This document shows, piece after piece, positions 47,701 to 59,700 of a stretch of DNA of 64,000 nucleotides. Below the pieces are notes generated by a model that was not told the DNA's origin, ran no database searches, and saw only the letters and a list, made by a program, of their open reading frames with translations. The translations under genes and the position numbers were made by a program. Position 1 is the first letter of the stretch. The number at the start of each line of letters is the position of its first letter. Source of the DNA: Narthecium ossifragum (Eukaryota > Streptophyta > Magnoliopsida > Dioscoreales > Nartheciaceae); NCBI GenBank assembly GCA_963920575.1, contig OY986965.1, positions 20,502,929 to 20,566,928 on the forward strand. The letters are read 5' to 3'.

Positions 47701-50700
47701 CTCATTTTTAGAAGCTTTGGAGGCCTTTGTAAAGGTTCTCGGCAGGAGTCAATATGTGTTTGATTGCGCTGAGCTAGTTGAAACCATGGTTTGAAGTTTC
47801 GGCCGATACGATATGTATTAGCTGAAACGTATCGGTTTTTTAGCTAGCCGATTCGAAACCAGACTTGAAACCTGAAAGGGGTCTGGTTTCGGCTCAGTTT
47901 CGGCCTTTTCGGCCCTAGGTTTTAGTGGTCGGCCGAAACCCTATTTTTTGTTCTTTTGTTGGGTCTTCCTACCATGGATTTTCATACCGGTGGTACGCGC
48001 CGTTCCGGTCTACGGCCGGTACGGTACGTACCGCCGGTACGGTGCGTACCGGACCAGTACGCCGGCAAACCGGTCATGAAAGGCTTGTTTGGCATGTTCT
48101 AGGGTGTTTTGGTTCGTTTTTTATTTGATTTGAAATACATTGAAGCTAACTAATGTAATTAACAATTAAAGTTGATATTCACTTGTATTCAACATCTCCA
48201 ATTGGCCAAATATCATTTCTTATATGAAAGCAGAGTGACAAGTTGTCAAAGTAGTATAATACAATATTGTTGTGCATTGGATGTCTTGGATTCTGTCGCC
48301 GACTCGACTATGACACACTACGCAGAGTGAACGGGGTCCAAATATCATTAGGATTTGTTTTAGTGAATCCGGCCTATTTTGTTTTTAGACCCGACCCGGA
48401 TTAGGTTATGGATATAAATAACCTATTTTATCTCCTTCCTTATTTTTTCTCTGCTTCCCCCTCTCCATCTCTCTTCCTCAAACCGGTACAGGCCGGTTTG
48501 TACCGGCCGATTTGGATACAAACCGGCGTGTACCGGCCGGTTTGGATACAAACCGGCCGGTACACATCCGATCCCCCCCTAATCCGATCCGGGGGGGGAA
48601 AACCAGACCGGTTAGCCACCGGTCCGGTAAAAACCGGCCGGTACGCACTGTACCGGCCGGTATGGAAATCCATGCTTCCTACTGATTTAGGCTTTTGTGG
48701 CCATCCTTCTCAAACTTTCATTCATCACTTCTCTACCCTCTACTCTATTAGAATTCATGTATTTATTCATTTGTTTTAACTTTCCCTAACATCATCTTTC
48801 ATTTACTCACTCATTCAACACCGACCAAAGGAATCACTTTTTAGCACATCATGATCATATACATCCTCAATGTTATTATTACTCACGCTCAAGCGATGAT
48901 GACAATCATCAATATAAGCAAGATCCCTCAAGAAATTCTATGTGGTTTTGAAGCTTTATTGTTGTAGTTTAACTTTTGACTTATGTAATATATTTTCTTT
49001 GAGTTATTGTATGACTTATTTGGTATGTTTTTGAAATTTTCATCTTTTTTCAGAATTATATATATATATATATATGATGTCAATATGTAATTCATATCAA
49101 AATAATACTGAAACGAAAACTGTCGAAACCAAATCCGAAACTGCCGAAAGTTTGAGAAGGATGGCTCAGTCAGAAACAGAAATCGAAACCGGAACTTCGA
49201 ACCTTGGTTGAAACCACATTCCTTCTATATTTGTCAACTTGACTACCTGAGCTTGACCCATTTGAAGTGTGATATATTCTTTAATCCACCGATGTTAGGT
49301 TGTTTAAAAGAGCTGTTAAAAGGATAACATGTTAAGGTAGATAAGTTGCCGCTAGGTTTAACAAAAAAAATCATCTTTTTTAATTAATTTATATCATACA
49401 AGTTAGGGGGTTGACTAGTTTTCAAGGAAAACTAAGCTTCAATTATGTGTTGGGTTCACATGTTTGGTCATAGATTGCCACCCTCCTTAGCATGGTTTGC
49501 CATACGGTACGTACCGGCCGGTAAATACCGACCCCGATAAGCCATCGGATCGGTATTCACCCCCAATATCAGGTCGTGGGGGGATCGTGTAGTACCGGTC
49601 GAAACACAGAACCGGTATGGGGCGGTATGTGTCGGTACATACCGATAATATTAACAAAATAAGAAGAAGACTTAGATTTAGATATAAATATAGATAGAGA
49701 CAAGGATTGCCATTCCGGTGGCACGCGTTGTGCTGGCAACCTGCGGGCACGGTACGTGCCGCCGACACAGGGGCGTGCCAGTTCAGGATAGTGAAATTCA
49801 CTTGTATTCAACATCTCTAATTGGCCAATTGGAGATGTATGTCAACACCATACATCTCTCATATGAGCACATACACCAAGCTCTTTATCAGACTAATCAT
49901 AATCTGTCATTCGGTGGTCTAAGATAAATGTTCCTAGTTTTATTCAAATGCTGCATATACTGAGAGAAAGTCATATAAGAAGAATAATAGACTTCAAACT
50001 CTATTATTTACAGCTGCATGAAAATTTGCATCTACATCGTCCCCCATACCATCGTAGCCATCCACAACAGGATACTCTGTTGTAGCTCGTCTGTCAATCT
50101 CTAATCTTCGTCTTTCGGCTGCCTTTTTCTCCTCCTTTACGCCCTCTATCTTTTTTTTAAGTGCCTGCTTGACCTCCTGTGGCACTTTAGTACATTTCTT
50201 CGAGTCTCATGCTATACCAGCCACATGCATTTTCAGCATGCTTGACCTCCTCCCTTTCCAATCATACCACAGTACTTGTACTTCTAGTGATATATGTTCC
50301 CATCAACCATCTCTCCATGCTCCCATTTGATGTCCACACGCTCCTTGGGCGGCATCTCCAATAACACATTCAAAAACAAATAGCATTCCAACAGGAAATT
50401 CATGAAAATTTTCAAACTTTTTGTTGTTTTTTTTATACAATTTTCCAATTTTAAAAATTTTCTAACAATTTTTTAAAAAATTTCTACGAATTTAAATTTT
50501 TTTTTATGATTTTAAAAAAAATTGTCTATGAATTTTTAAATTTTATAAATCATTTTTAATTTTCTCTATATCTTTTAGTTTCTTTCATTTTTCAAAATTT
50601 TTAAAGGTTCCTATATATATTTTATATTATAACGGATTTCAAAATAATTTTTCAAATTTTAATATATGTTATATACTAATTTTCTAATTTGTCCACCAAT

Positions 50701-53700
50701 TTGAATTAATTTTGATGTAAAATACAACATTTATCAATTAATATGAAAATAATCATAAGTAATTAATATAGAAAGTAACATAAGCAGTTACCGTAAAAAT
50801 TAACATGAATAAGTAATAAAAAACTAAATAGCATGAGAAAGTAATATAATAACTAAAATGATTATTAACATAAAATTTTGAAATTTTACATGATACATAT
50901 AATTATCAAGAAGTTACCATTATTAAATAAAAAAAAAGCTAAAAGCAATCATTATTAAATAAAAAAGAATGTTGCTAGTTACCATCATTAAATAAAAGAA
51001 AATGACATACCATATGAGGCTTATCATTGATAAATAAAAACTAATGATAAATAACATACCTATTTTTAGCCCGTCGGCCCTCACTCCCCCCTCTCTCCCT
51101 CTTTGACTGACTGACTACCTGGTCTGCCCCTTTCTCTTTCCTTTCTCTCCATATCCCCCTCTCCCTGTTGGCCCACCAATTCACGTGGCCTCTTCTCCTT
51201 TCTCTCCTCCCTTCTCTTCTCTTCTCTTCTCCCACACGGCCCTTCTCTTTTCTTTCTCTTCCCTTCCCTTCTTTTCCTGCGAAGAGCTTATTCCTCCCTA
51301 AGCCACGGTATCTTCTCCGGCTCCTCCCCTCATGCTCTCTCCTCCCCTTTATTTCTTTCTATTTCCCTCCTCCCCTCTCTCTCTTTCTCTCCTCCCTCTT
51401 CCTCTGTTTCTCTCCTCTTTTCCCTCTTTCCTTTCTTCTCTGTTCCTTCCCCTTTCTTCCATGTTTTCTTCCCTCTGGTGTTCTCCCCTCTCTCCTCTCT
51501 TTCTCTCCTCCCTCTTCCTCTGTATCTGTCCTCTTTCCTTCCTTCCCTCTTTCCCTTCTCCATGGTTTATAGCAGTGAAGGCTGTCGGTGAAGACCTCCA
51601 TTATTAACGCGTGCATTATCAGACAATTATCCAAAAGCCAAACATATCTAACGATATCCGAGCATGGGAAGGAATCTAGCTGTCGGTGCAAACATCCAAA
51701 ACCCAAAACATATCTAACATTATCCGATACATACTGGCATGCTGGTTCATATCGGGTCCGTGCCATAATTGCCGGTTCATATTGAGATTGAGATTAAGAT
51801 TCAAATAAAGATAAAGTTGAAGATTGAGATAAAGCTAAATATAAAGATAAAGATATAGATTGAGATTGAGATTGAGATTGAGATATAGATTTAAATTTAG
51901 ATTAAATTGAAAACAGCCGGCACGGTGGCGTACTGGTACGGTACGGGCCATACTGGCGGTACGTACTGTCTGACAGGTGACCGGCTCAGCGCATCCCACT
52001 TGGTCGGCAATCCTTGCTACTTAGGTTCTTTAGGGAAAAGAGTTAGGCTGCTTTTTAGCAAATTCCTGATGGTTTTCCTCATATTTTCTATAGATTGTAT
52101 GATTTGTACACATGTTTTCTTTGAATACCTAACATGTTGGACGTTACAAAGTTTCATCTTTCCCTACCCTTATATTTATACTTCACATTTGACTTGTTAG
52201 TATTTGTGTTTTAATTTATGTTACGAATCAAGAGACATGATGATCAGAATTCTAATCTCTATGTTTAACTCAGGGTACATTAATCCTTCGTGTTCTCTGT
52301 GTAGAAATCTCTTAGCTAAGCAAGTTGGATTTGACATCAATTTCAAAACTATCTTCTGTACGGAACGATTCCTTATACTAAGTAGGGGATTGGATTATCC
52401 GTTCTTGCAGGTCCTGATTTCACATGTCTCATATTCATCCTTATGACCATTTTCGACACTAATTTCTGTATGGAATGATTCCTTAAACTAAATAGGGGAT
52501 TGAGTTATCCTCTCTTACAAGTCCTGATCCCTAAATGTCTCACATTCATCCTTATGATTTTTGAAAGTTTTCTACTGGTAAATGGTTTTCAGTTATGCGC
52601 TTAGAGAAGAAAGTGAATCCTTGTTTCCTTTAGTTTTCAATTGTCGTCCTCTGATGCTATCATACATTCTTGCTATGATGATATTGGTCTATGAGAAAAC
52701 TAAAGAAAAAATGGAGCTCAAATTGGTCTGCCGTTTGTTCCCTATTCCATTATTCTTCGTGCATAGATGCAATTGCAATGTATAAATGGCTCAATCAGAT
52801 GGAATAGAATTGCTAGAAAAAATTATATCTTAGTATCTTTAGTTCAAAGTGTACTGGTATTTTTGTTAAACGTTCCCTTATATTATTGCACTTATCTGTT
52901 GTTGCTCTTTTGTACTGCACTTGAATGTGTAGGTTAGGGAGCATTTGGAAATATTTGCCATTTTAAAGGGTGTAGAAGAAGACTGCTTGAATGCAAAAGT
53001 GATCAAAATGGTTGATGAAGTAAGTCCCATGCCTTTGTCTTTGACGTTACTTGCATTAGTTGCGCTCTAAAAACATGAATGTTGTGAATAAACCCTCTTT
53101 TCTTCTGGGCGTCATGTGTCATTTTGTTTGCTCATGCTTTCATATAGATGCAATGATGGAAGGGCCTCATGGATAGTAATAGCTTGCAAAATCATGATTG
53201 ATGATTCTATTAATGTCGAATGGTGCTAATAGAATCACACACTAAGAACATCATCAATCAAGAACCTTAGTTTGAAGTGCAATTCAACCAAGAGTTGACA
53301 AATGTTTATATCAGTCGTTCTATGCATCTTGCCTTGAGTGGATAAAATAGGAATTATTCCGAAGGGCTCTTGGATGCTGATCAGCCCTTTATTGAGTAGA
53401 GGTCTCTAGAACTCATATCCTTTTCAAGCTTGAAAAGGCTTATGGGAAATCATTGTTTGGCGCAAATCAACTTGTCTCCCCACTCCCAACTTTTGGAAAA
53501 AGCTGATGAGACCAAAGTCTTTCATAACATGACAGAATTTTATGAGGGAGAATACTATGAACATTGCCCGAGAATATGCAAGTAATAGAAGTACGAGTCT
53601 ACACGAAGCAGCGCAAGAAGTTTCTTGCTTTCTGCTAAGTCACATTATTTGTGCTATCTCATTTCTTTACATGCAAGAATTTTGTTGGAATATGGGACCT

Positions 53701-56700
53701 ACGCAACACGATAAAATACACAAAAGAAAAGAAAGACTTAGAATATCAGATTTATGTGGTTTGGGAAAAGTTCCCTACGGCCACTGGGAGAGATAATCTT
53801 CTTCTTTTCACTATGAAAGGAATGGGGCAATAATCTCTCTCTCACAGCCTTTCCTTAATGTCTCATACAAAACCCTAACCCTAGGTCAACCATTGAACAG
53901 CTCTGCGCAGTGCGATATAGATGAGCCGGCAAAAAACCTATGCCATCTGAATGCACAATGAAGTTTAATAACAATGTCATTGGACCTGAGTTACTTTTGG
54001 AAATTTATGTGCATTTGAATGATAATATTGTCAGACGAGAAGATATCCATGTTTCCAAGTAATTTGCTATATCACCAATGTCCCAACTTTAAGCATCATA
54101 TTGTGTCTTTGTCCATGCGAATAAACCTTTGTAGCGGCAGCTTGGATGTGTCTAATGTCCTCATCTTGCGGGCTTTACTAAACTCATACAACAACTTAAG
54201 TAAGTACTTGCTGGAGGGTGGTACGCTCATAACTAATTATGTTCAGGAAGTCAAGTTATGAGCATGGTGATGGAATAGTTGAATATATGATTGGCCAACG
54301 GTTTCTTTTTGCTCATTGCTTCGGCAGAGTTATGAAATCCTTTGTGAGTCTCACATTTGGGACAAGATATTCTATTAATGATCAGCAACCTGCCTATTCT
54401 GTGATGGCATGGTGTTTGTACTTTTTATTCGTAACTGATAACAGTTGTGCAATCCTAGTATCACGATTATTAAGTAATTAATTATATTTTGGGACTTTTA
54501 GTTCTTTTCTTATGAGCTGGTTAAACTGAGAGGCAGGTGGGTTTGGCGGATAAAATTAACGCAGCTGTGGGTGCTCTTTCTGGAGGGATGAAGAGGAAAT
54601 TATCCCTTGGAATTGCTCTTATCGGAGATAGCAAGGTGTGGAAAATCTGTCATGCTACATTTTTCTTTTCTCGTGTTCAAGTCTAGAGTGACAATTTGTT
54701 TTTTGTTCTTATGCCTCTTCATGACTTCCAATATTGGTGTCTTTTCCTTCAATAAGCAGGTGGTCATTCTTGACGAACCAACTAGTGGTATGGATCCATA
54801 CTCAATGCGTTCTACTTGGCAATTGATAAAGAAAGTCAAGAAGGGGCGAATAATTTTACTGACCACACATTCGATGGATGAAGCTGATGTATTAGGTGAT
54901 CGAATAGCTATAATGGCAAATGGCCATTTGAGATGCTGTGGAAGGTTTTTCTTTGTAACCTTGAAAACTTTCTTTCATGCATGAAAGTAGCACTAAGCTA
55001 TGATTTTTTTTATATCTATGTTAGTATATCACTGTTTATGTAATAACTACAACCTGGTGTTGTGATTTAATTTCATGAGACATGGAAACAAGTCCAAATT
55101 CTGGCAATATTTAGGCCAATCCGAGCAAAACATTGGACTTTGATTTGCCCTATGAGATTTTTTAATGAGTTTCTTTGGGAATCACAGTCACCCTGTCTTA
55201 GATTTCAAATTCTCATCAATTCTATAGTCCTTTCTTGTTTAGTTCGACATATTTGTCTCAACAATGTTTACAACCTTAAGCCTTAAAAGGGGAATAAATT
55301 GCTTCCTAAGGTTAATCTTCAATATATGAAATTTTCCAGCTTTGGGATCTGCTTGATCCTTATTGCATGTATAGTATACATAAGATAATAGAAAGTTCAT
55401 CTCTAGGGCAGTCTCTGCCGTAATATATCTGATTTTGCAGGAGATCTTATGATTATAACCAAGATTTTGTGATCTCCTAGAAACCATAAAAACGTGAGTA
55501 GAAACTGTAGAATACCAACTAATCATGGATTCAATTGCTGACAAAATGATGATGTTCTTCTTATATTTAGTTCTTACTCCTTGAGTATTTCCATCTTCAC
55601 CGTGTCTTCTCTTGCTTTTGCAGTTCCCTTTTCTTGAAGCATCGGTATGGGGTTGGTTATACGCTTACAGTGGTCAAGGTTTAATTACTGGGACTCTGAG
55701 GTTTTATTGTTTTATTTCTTTCAGATACTGTGTGATTTTCTAAGCTTTATTTTTTACCCGTTATGTTCAGTCTGCACCTAGTGCTTGTGGGGTGGCTGAC
55801 ATTGTCCAGCGTCATATTCCAACGGCTACACGCTTATCTGATGTACGTCTCTTCCCTGATGTGCCACTTATCTGCTTTAGACGAAGTTTATTTCTCTTGT
55901 GTTGCTATTCATTCAGAGCTTTCACTAGTGTCTATGATTATTTCTTCAATCACCTGCTATTTTTGAAGCATGATGTTGACTGATTTCTGAAAGCTTTTTG
56001 ATGTGTATCTCATCCTGGATTTATGTGTTTCAATTCCTTGAAAAGTTGATCCACGTTTCAGCTACATATCTTCCTGTTGTAAACTAGTTATTCATGTTTT
56101 GGTCTTGTTCAAGAAATGCAGTAGAAAGTTGACCTTTCAATGATGTACCTCGTGTCCTTAAGTGCACTTTTCTAGTAGGAAGAATTACATTTATACAACT
56201 TTGGCACATTCTACTAAATGCTCAAGTGTTCCTTCTTGATTAGAGGTGCCTCTTAACTTGATTAGAATTCCGTTAGTTTTTCTATGGAGACCTAAGACAT
56301 TAAGGGCTTGTTTGTTTCGTGGTATTATAGATGGGATAGGATTAGTAATCCCGTGGACCCCACTTTATCTCATGTTTGGTGTAATTTTAGGCATGGGATA
56401 AATTATCCCACTGGGACTCCATATCCCATGTACATGGGATAAAATAATCCCATGGGGGAGATGGGATATGTAATCCCATGAGATAAGATCCATTGGATTA
56501 AAAAATAAAAAAGTTTAAATATTTGATTAAATCTTTTCCCACCTTAAGTATATATGTCTGAATGTAATATGCAAAGATTTTCGTGCAGGGTGAAATTGAA
56601 CTTGCCACCTACTGTGTGCTAGTATAAAACTAGCATGAAACATCACCCATATCGTGGTCCATGGGCATTCATAGGTGTTTCATGCAAAATTGTCCAACAT

Positions 56701-59700
56701 AGTATGTCCTTTTCCATGGTGGCGTTTGATTGGATATCATGTGCAATCCCTCTTTTTTTGCTTGGAATTGTATGCAGAAGTCGGTGTATCACACTGATAT
56801 TGACATTAGTTTAAAAATACAAACCCTAATGGGCCCAGCCTATCGTTCTCTCCGCCAAAATTCATATGCTCTCCTCTAGTCCTTCTCTCTTCCTGGAGCC
56901 AATACTGATCTTGATGCCTCTCTTTTCTTCCTTATGCTGGCCGACGGACGAAATGTCATCCGCTCCGCCCCAATGTCGACACCCTCCTCTCATCTCCTCT
57001 CCTCCCCTATGTCAAAGCCCTCTTCTCTCTCCCTCCTCTCTCTCTCTCTCTCTCTCACTCACTCACTCACTCATTCTCACTCTCGCTCTCGCTTTTGGAC
57101 CTTGATCCCCAACCTCGATGTGCCAGCTTGAAAAGCGTGTCAATTATCTACAAGACCCATGCGGACGGAATTTACTGTTATGGACAAGTACTGTCATGAT
57201 ATGAGCCATTGACACGGTAATCCTTGGAAATATGTAAGGGCAATAGCAACAATGCCTCTTGTATCCAACTGGAATATGGAGCCCTTACCCCTCATTTTTG
57301 TGATTCTTATGTCATCCTATTCATTAACCACGACCCAGAACAACTATGGTTTGGTGGAGTGTACATTTCTTGTGAAAAAACTCTTAAGAAGAAATGTGAA
57401 CTTGTGTTTCATTATCCTGATGGTTGTGTCAACGCCTTGTGGAGTGTTGCTTGATTCTTATCAAGGAAACCTTGAGGGAGAGGGAGAGCGGGGAGGAATG
57501 TATTTCTAATGTTTCTTGCCCATAATCCATGTCCTAGAGTTAAATGCAATATCCCCGAAAGGGCATGTCTTTCCTTTTTTTTCCAAACCTTTCTGTAGTC
57601 TAGGCTTCTAAGGTTAATATAAGGTTTTTACTGTTGCATGAGCCTCAACACTAAAGTAATAATGTAAAGAAGACATACTTGCTAATTAGAAGCCTAGAGG
57701 AGGCTTAAAGTTCAATCAACCTGTTGCATGACCACTAAAGTAGTAAGTCTAAGGAACTGCTGTCGAGGAGGCTTAAAGTTCAAACAACCACTAGAAGGTT
57801 TCTGACAGATAATTCTAAATTGAATGAACTGACTATTTCATCTACGTTTTTGTGCACAACCTTGTTCATGTTTATTACATTCTCGCTTTAGGACTTATTC
57901 TATTCCTGGAGATGCTATCTTAATCCTGTAGATGTCATCTTTATTGTTGACTGTATGACATCGTTACTGTTGAATGATCTGCAAAAAATATTTTGGTTCC
58001 TCTTGTTGCTTCTTTAGGTTGGTACAGAAATTTCCTTTAGACTTCCCCTTGCGTCGTCAACCTCATTTGAGAAAATGTTGCGGGAGATTGAAAGCTACAT
58101 AAAACAACCTGACGAGACATCCAATAGTAGCTCTGGTTCTGATGATGGTATTCACGGGATCGAAAGTTATGGCATTTCTGTTACGACTATGGAGGAGGTA
58201 TTTCTGAGAGTTACGGGGCAGTGCTTAGTTGAAGATGAGAAAGACGTTCAAATGACTCATAGTGAATATGGGAATACGTTTGCTGAAGCCTCTAATGTTG
58301 CTTCTCTGATAGATCTCTCAGATTCCAAGCTGTGCTGTGGCGTTTATTTTATGTTATTCGACGGAATTTGCTCTACTGTTGGAAGAGCTTGCAGATTGAT
58401 ATTCTCTACATTTTGCAACTTCATTGCGTTCCTTATGAGCAAGTTGTTTGGCTGTGTAAGTCCCATGTTCTGGGTGCACTCTAGAGCGCTTTTCATAAAG
58501 AGGGCCATATGTGCTCGGAGAGATCGAAGAACAATAATTTTTCAGTTGCTCATTCCTGCCATCTTCTTGCTGTTTGGCTTGCTATTTGTGAAGCTCAAAC
58601 CACATCCTGATCAGATCTCTAGAATTCTGACTACGTCATACTTCAATCCTTTGTTACGTGGTGGAGGAGGTGGTGGCCCGATTCCTTTCAATCTGTCTCT
58701 GCCTATTGCTGAAAAGGTTTACTATAACAGAAAACCTTTCTAATATGCTGCATGATTTTGCTTTGGAATCATAAAACAACCATGTCTCGACTTCTTCATC
58801 TTTATTTGTTGAATATGAAATTTTTTTGTTTTGAAGAAAGGTTGCTTTAGCAATTTTTTTATCTTACAGGTTGCGTCTAACTTAAAGGGAGGTTGGATTC
58901 AAAAACAGGAACCCAGGTCTTTTAGGTTTCCTGACTCAGAAAAGACTCTTGCAGATGCCATTGATGCAGCAGGGCCTAGTTTAGGGCCAGTTCTTCTTTC
59001 AATGAGTGAATTTCTAATAACTAGTCTGAATGAGTCTTACCAATCCAGGTATGCTTGATTCAGACACTGATACACTATGTTTTTTTTTCAATTTGAGGAT
59101 AATTATCTTCCTCTTTGTCTAAACAGTTTGGGAGAGTTTTTTATAGGATAGTTTAGCTTAATGTCGAAATCATGGTTTTAACCTTTTAGGCAGTTGCTTA
59201 ATGTCTAAACTGTCCATTTTAGTAAAATTCTTACTTTGTTTCTATATGCAATTTTAGTAACTTTTGACGCTCTTGCAGATCACACTTATTCATGTTCATT
59301 GATGGGGCAACTTCATACCTTCTAAATGTAAAGCATGAAACCAGGGACTATTATGCCAGTGTGTTCCACATAAGAAAAAATGTGGTACTTGGGTTTTAAG
59401 AGTTTAGATCATCTCTTAGGGATTGATTCTTATCATGAGTTGCGTTGAGTTTTGTGTTATTAGGAGTTGGAATTATGGGTTGTTTGTCTCTTTATTTAAA
59501 TGGTTAAATCTAGTGAATGAAGTATGTCGAGAATTATTTTTCATACACAATGTTTGAAGGAGGCCCAGTTTACCTCTAATAACCTACCATCCTCTAATGT
59601 TTGTCATATATTGTCTCTTTAGTTCCAAATGAGGGTATTACTAAAATGAAACATCTAGGTTTGTTAAGGTAGTGCTATACTGCTATTATCCAAGAACCCA

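Larger units (their letters stand above)
42261..54944 (+). other. ABCA1: ABCA1 NBD1 coding exons 13-18: all ATPase motifs intact
   Basis: Walker [10 protein letters not shown] is residues 593-601; its first Gly codon is split by intron 13 (G at 42373, GA at 43945). Q-loop [12 protein letters not shown] has Gln at about 640. The ABC signature LSGGMKRK is at 692-699. Walker [13 protein letters not shown] has Asp716 and Glu717, and the switch His is about 748 in [10 protein letters not shown]. All key catalytic residues are present, so the site should hydrolyse ATP. The domain is spread over 12.7 kb because intron 15 (44658-52932) is 8.3 kb. Confidence 0.95.

Noticed and set aside
51060..51607. 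ORFs of 77-135 codons
   Set aside because: CT-rich low-complexity tract inside the 2.5-kb hAT-like element, open in many frames.
51738..52016. Separate small CAWGG element starting at CATGCTGG
   Set aside because: The candidate left flank (CATACTGG) does not match the right flank CTACTTAG, whereas the start at 49491 matches at 7 of 8 bases.
57195..57230. ACACGGTAATCCTTG as another CAWGG-family end
   Set aside because: No opposite terminus or matching 8-bp duplication nearby.
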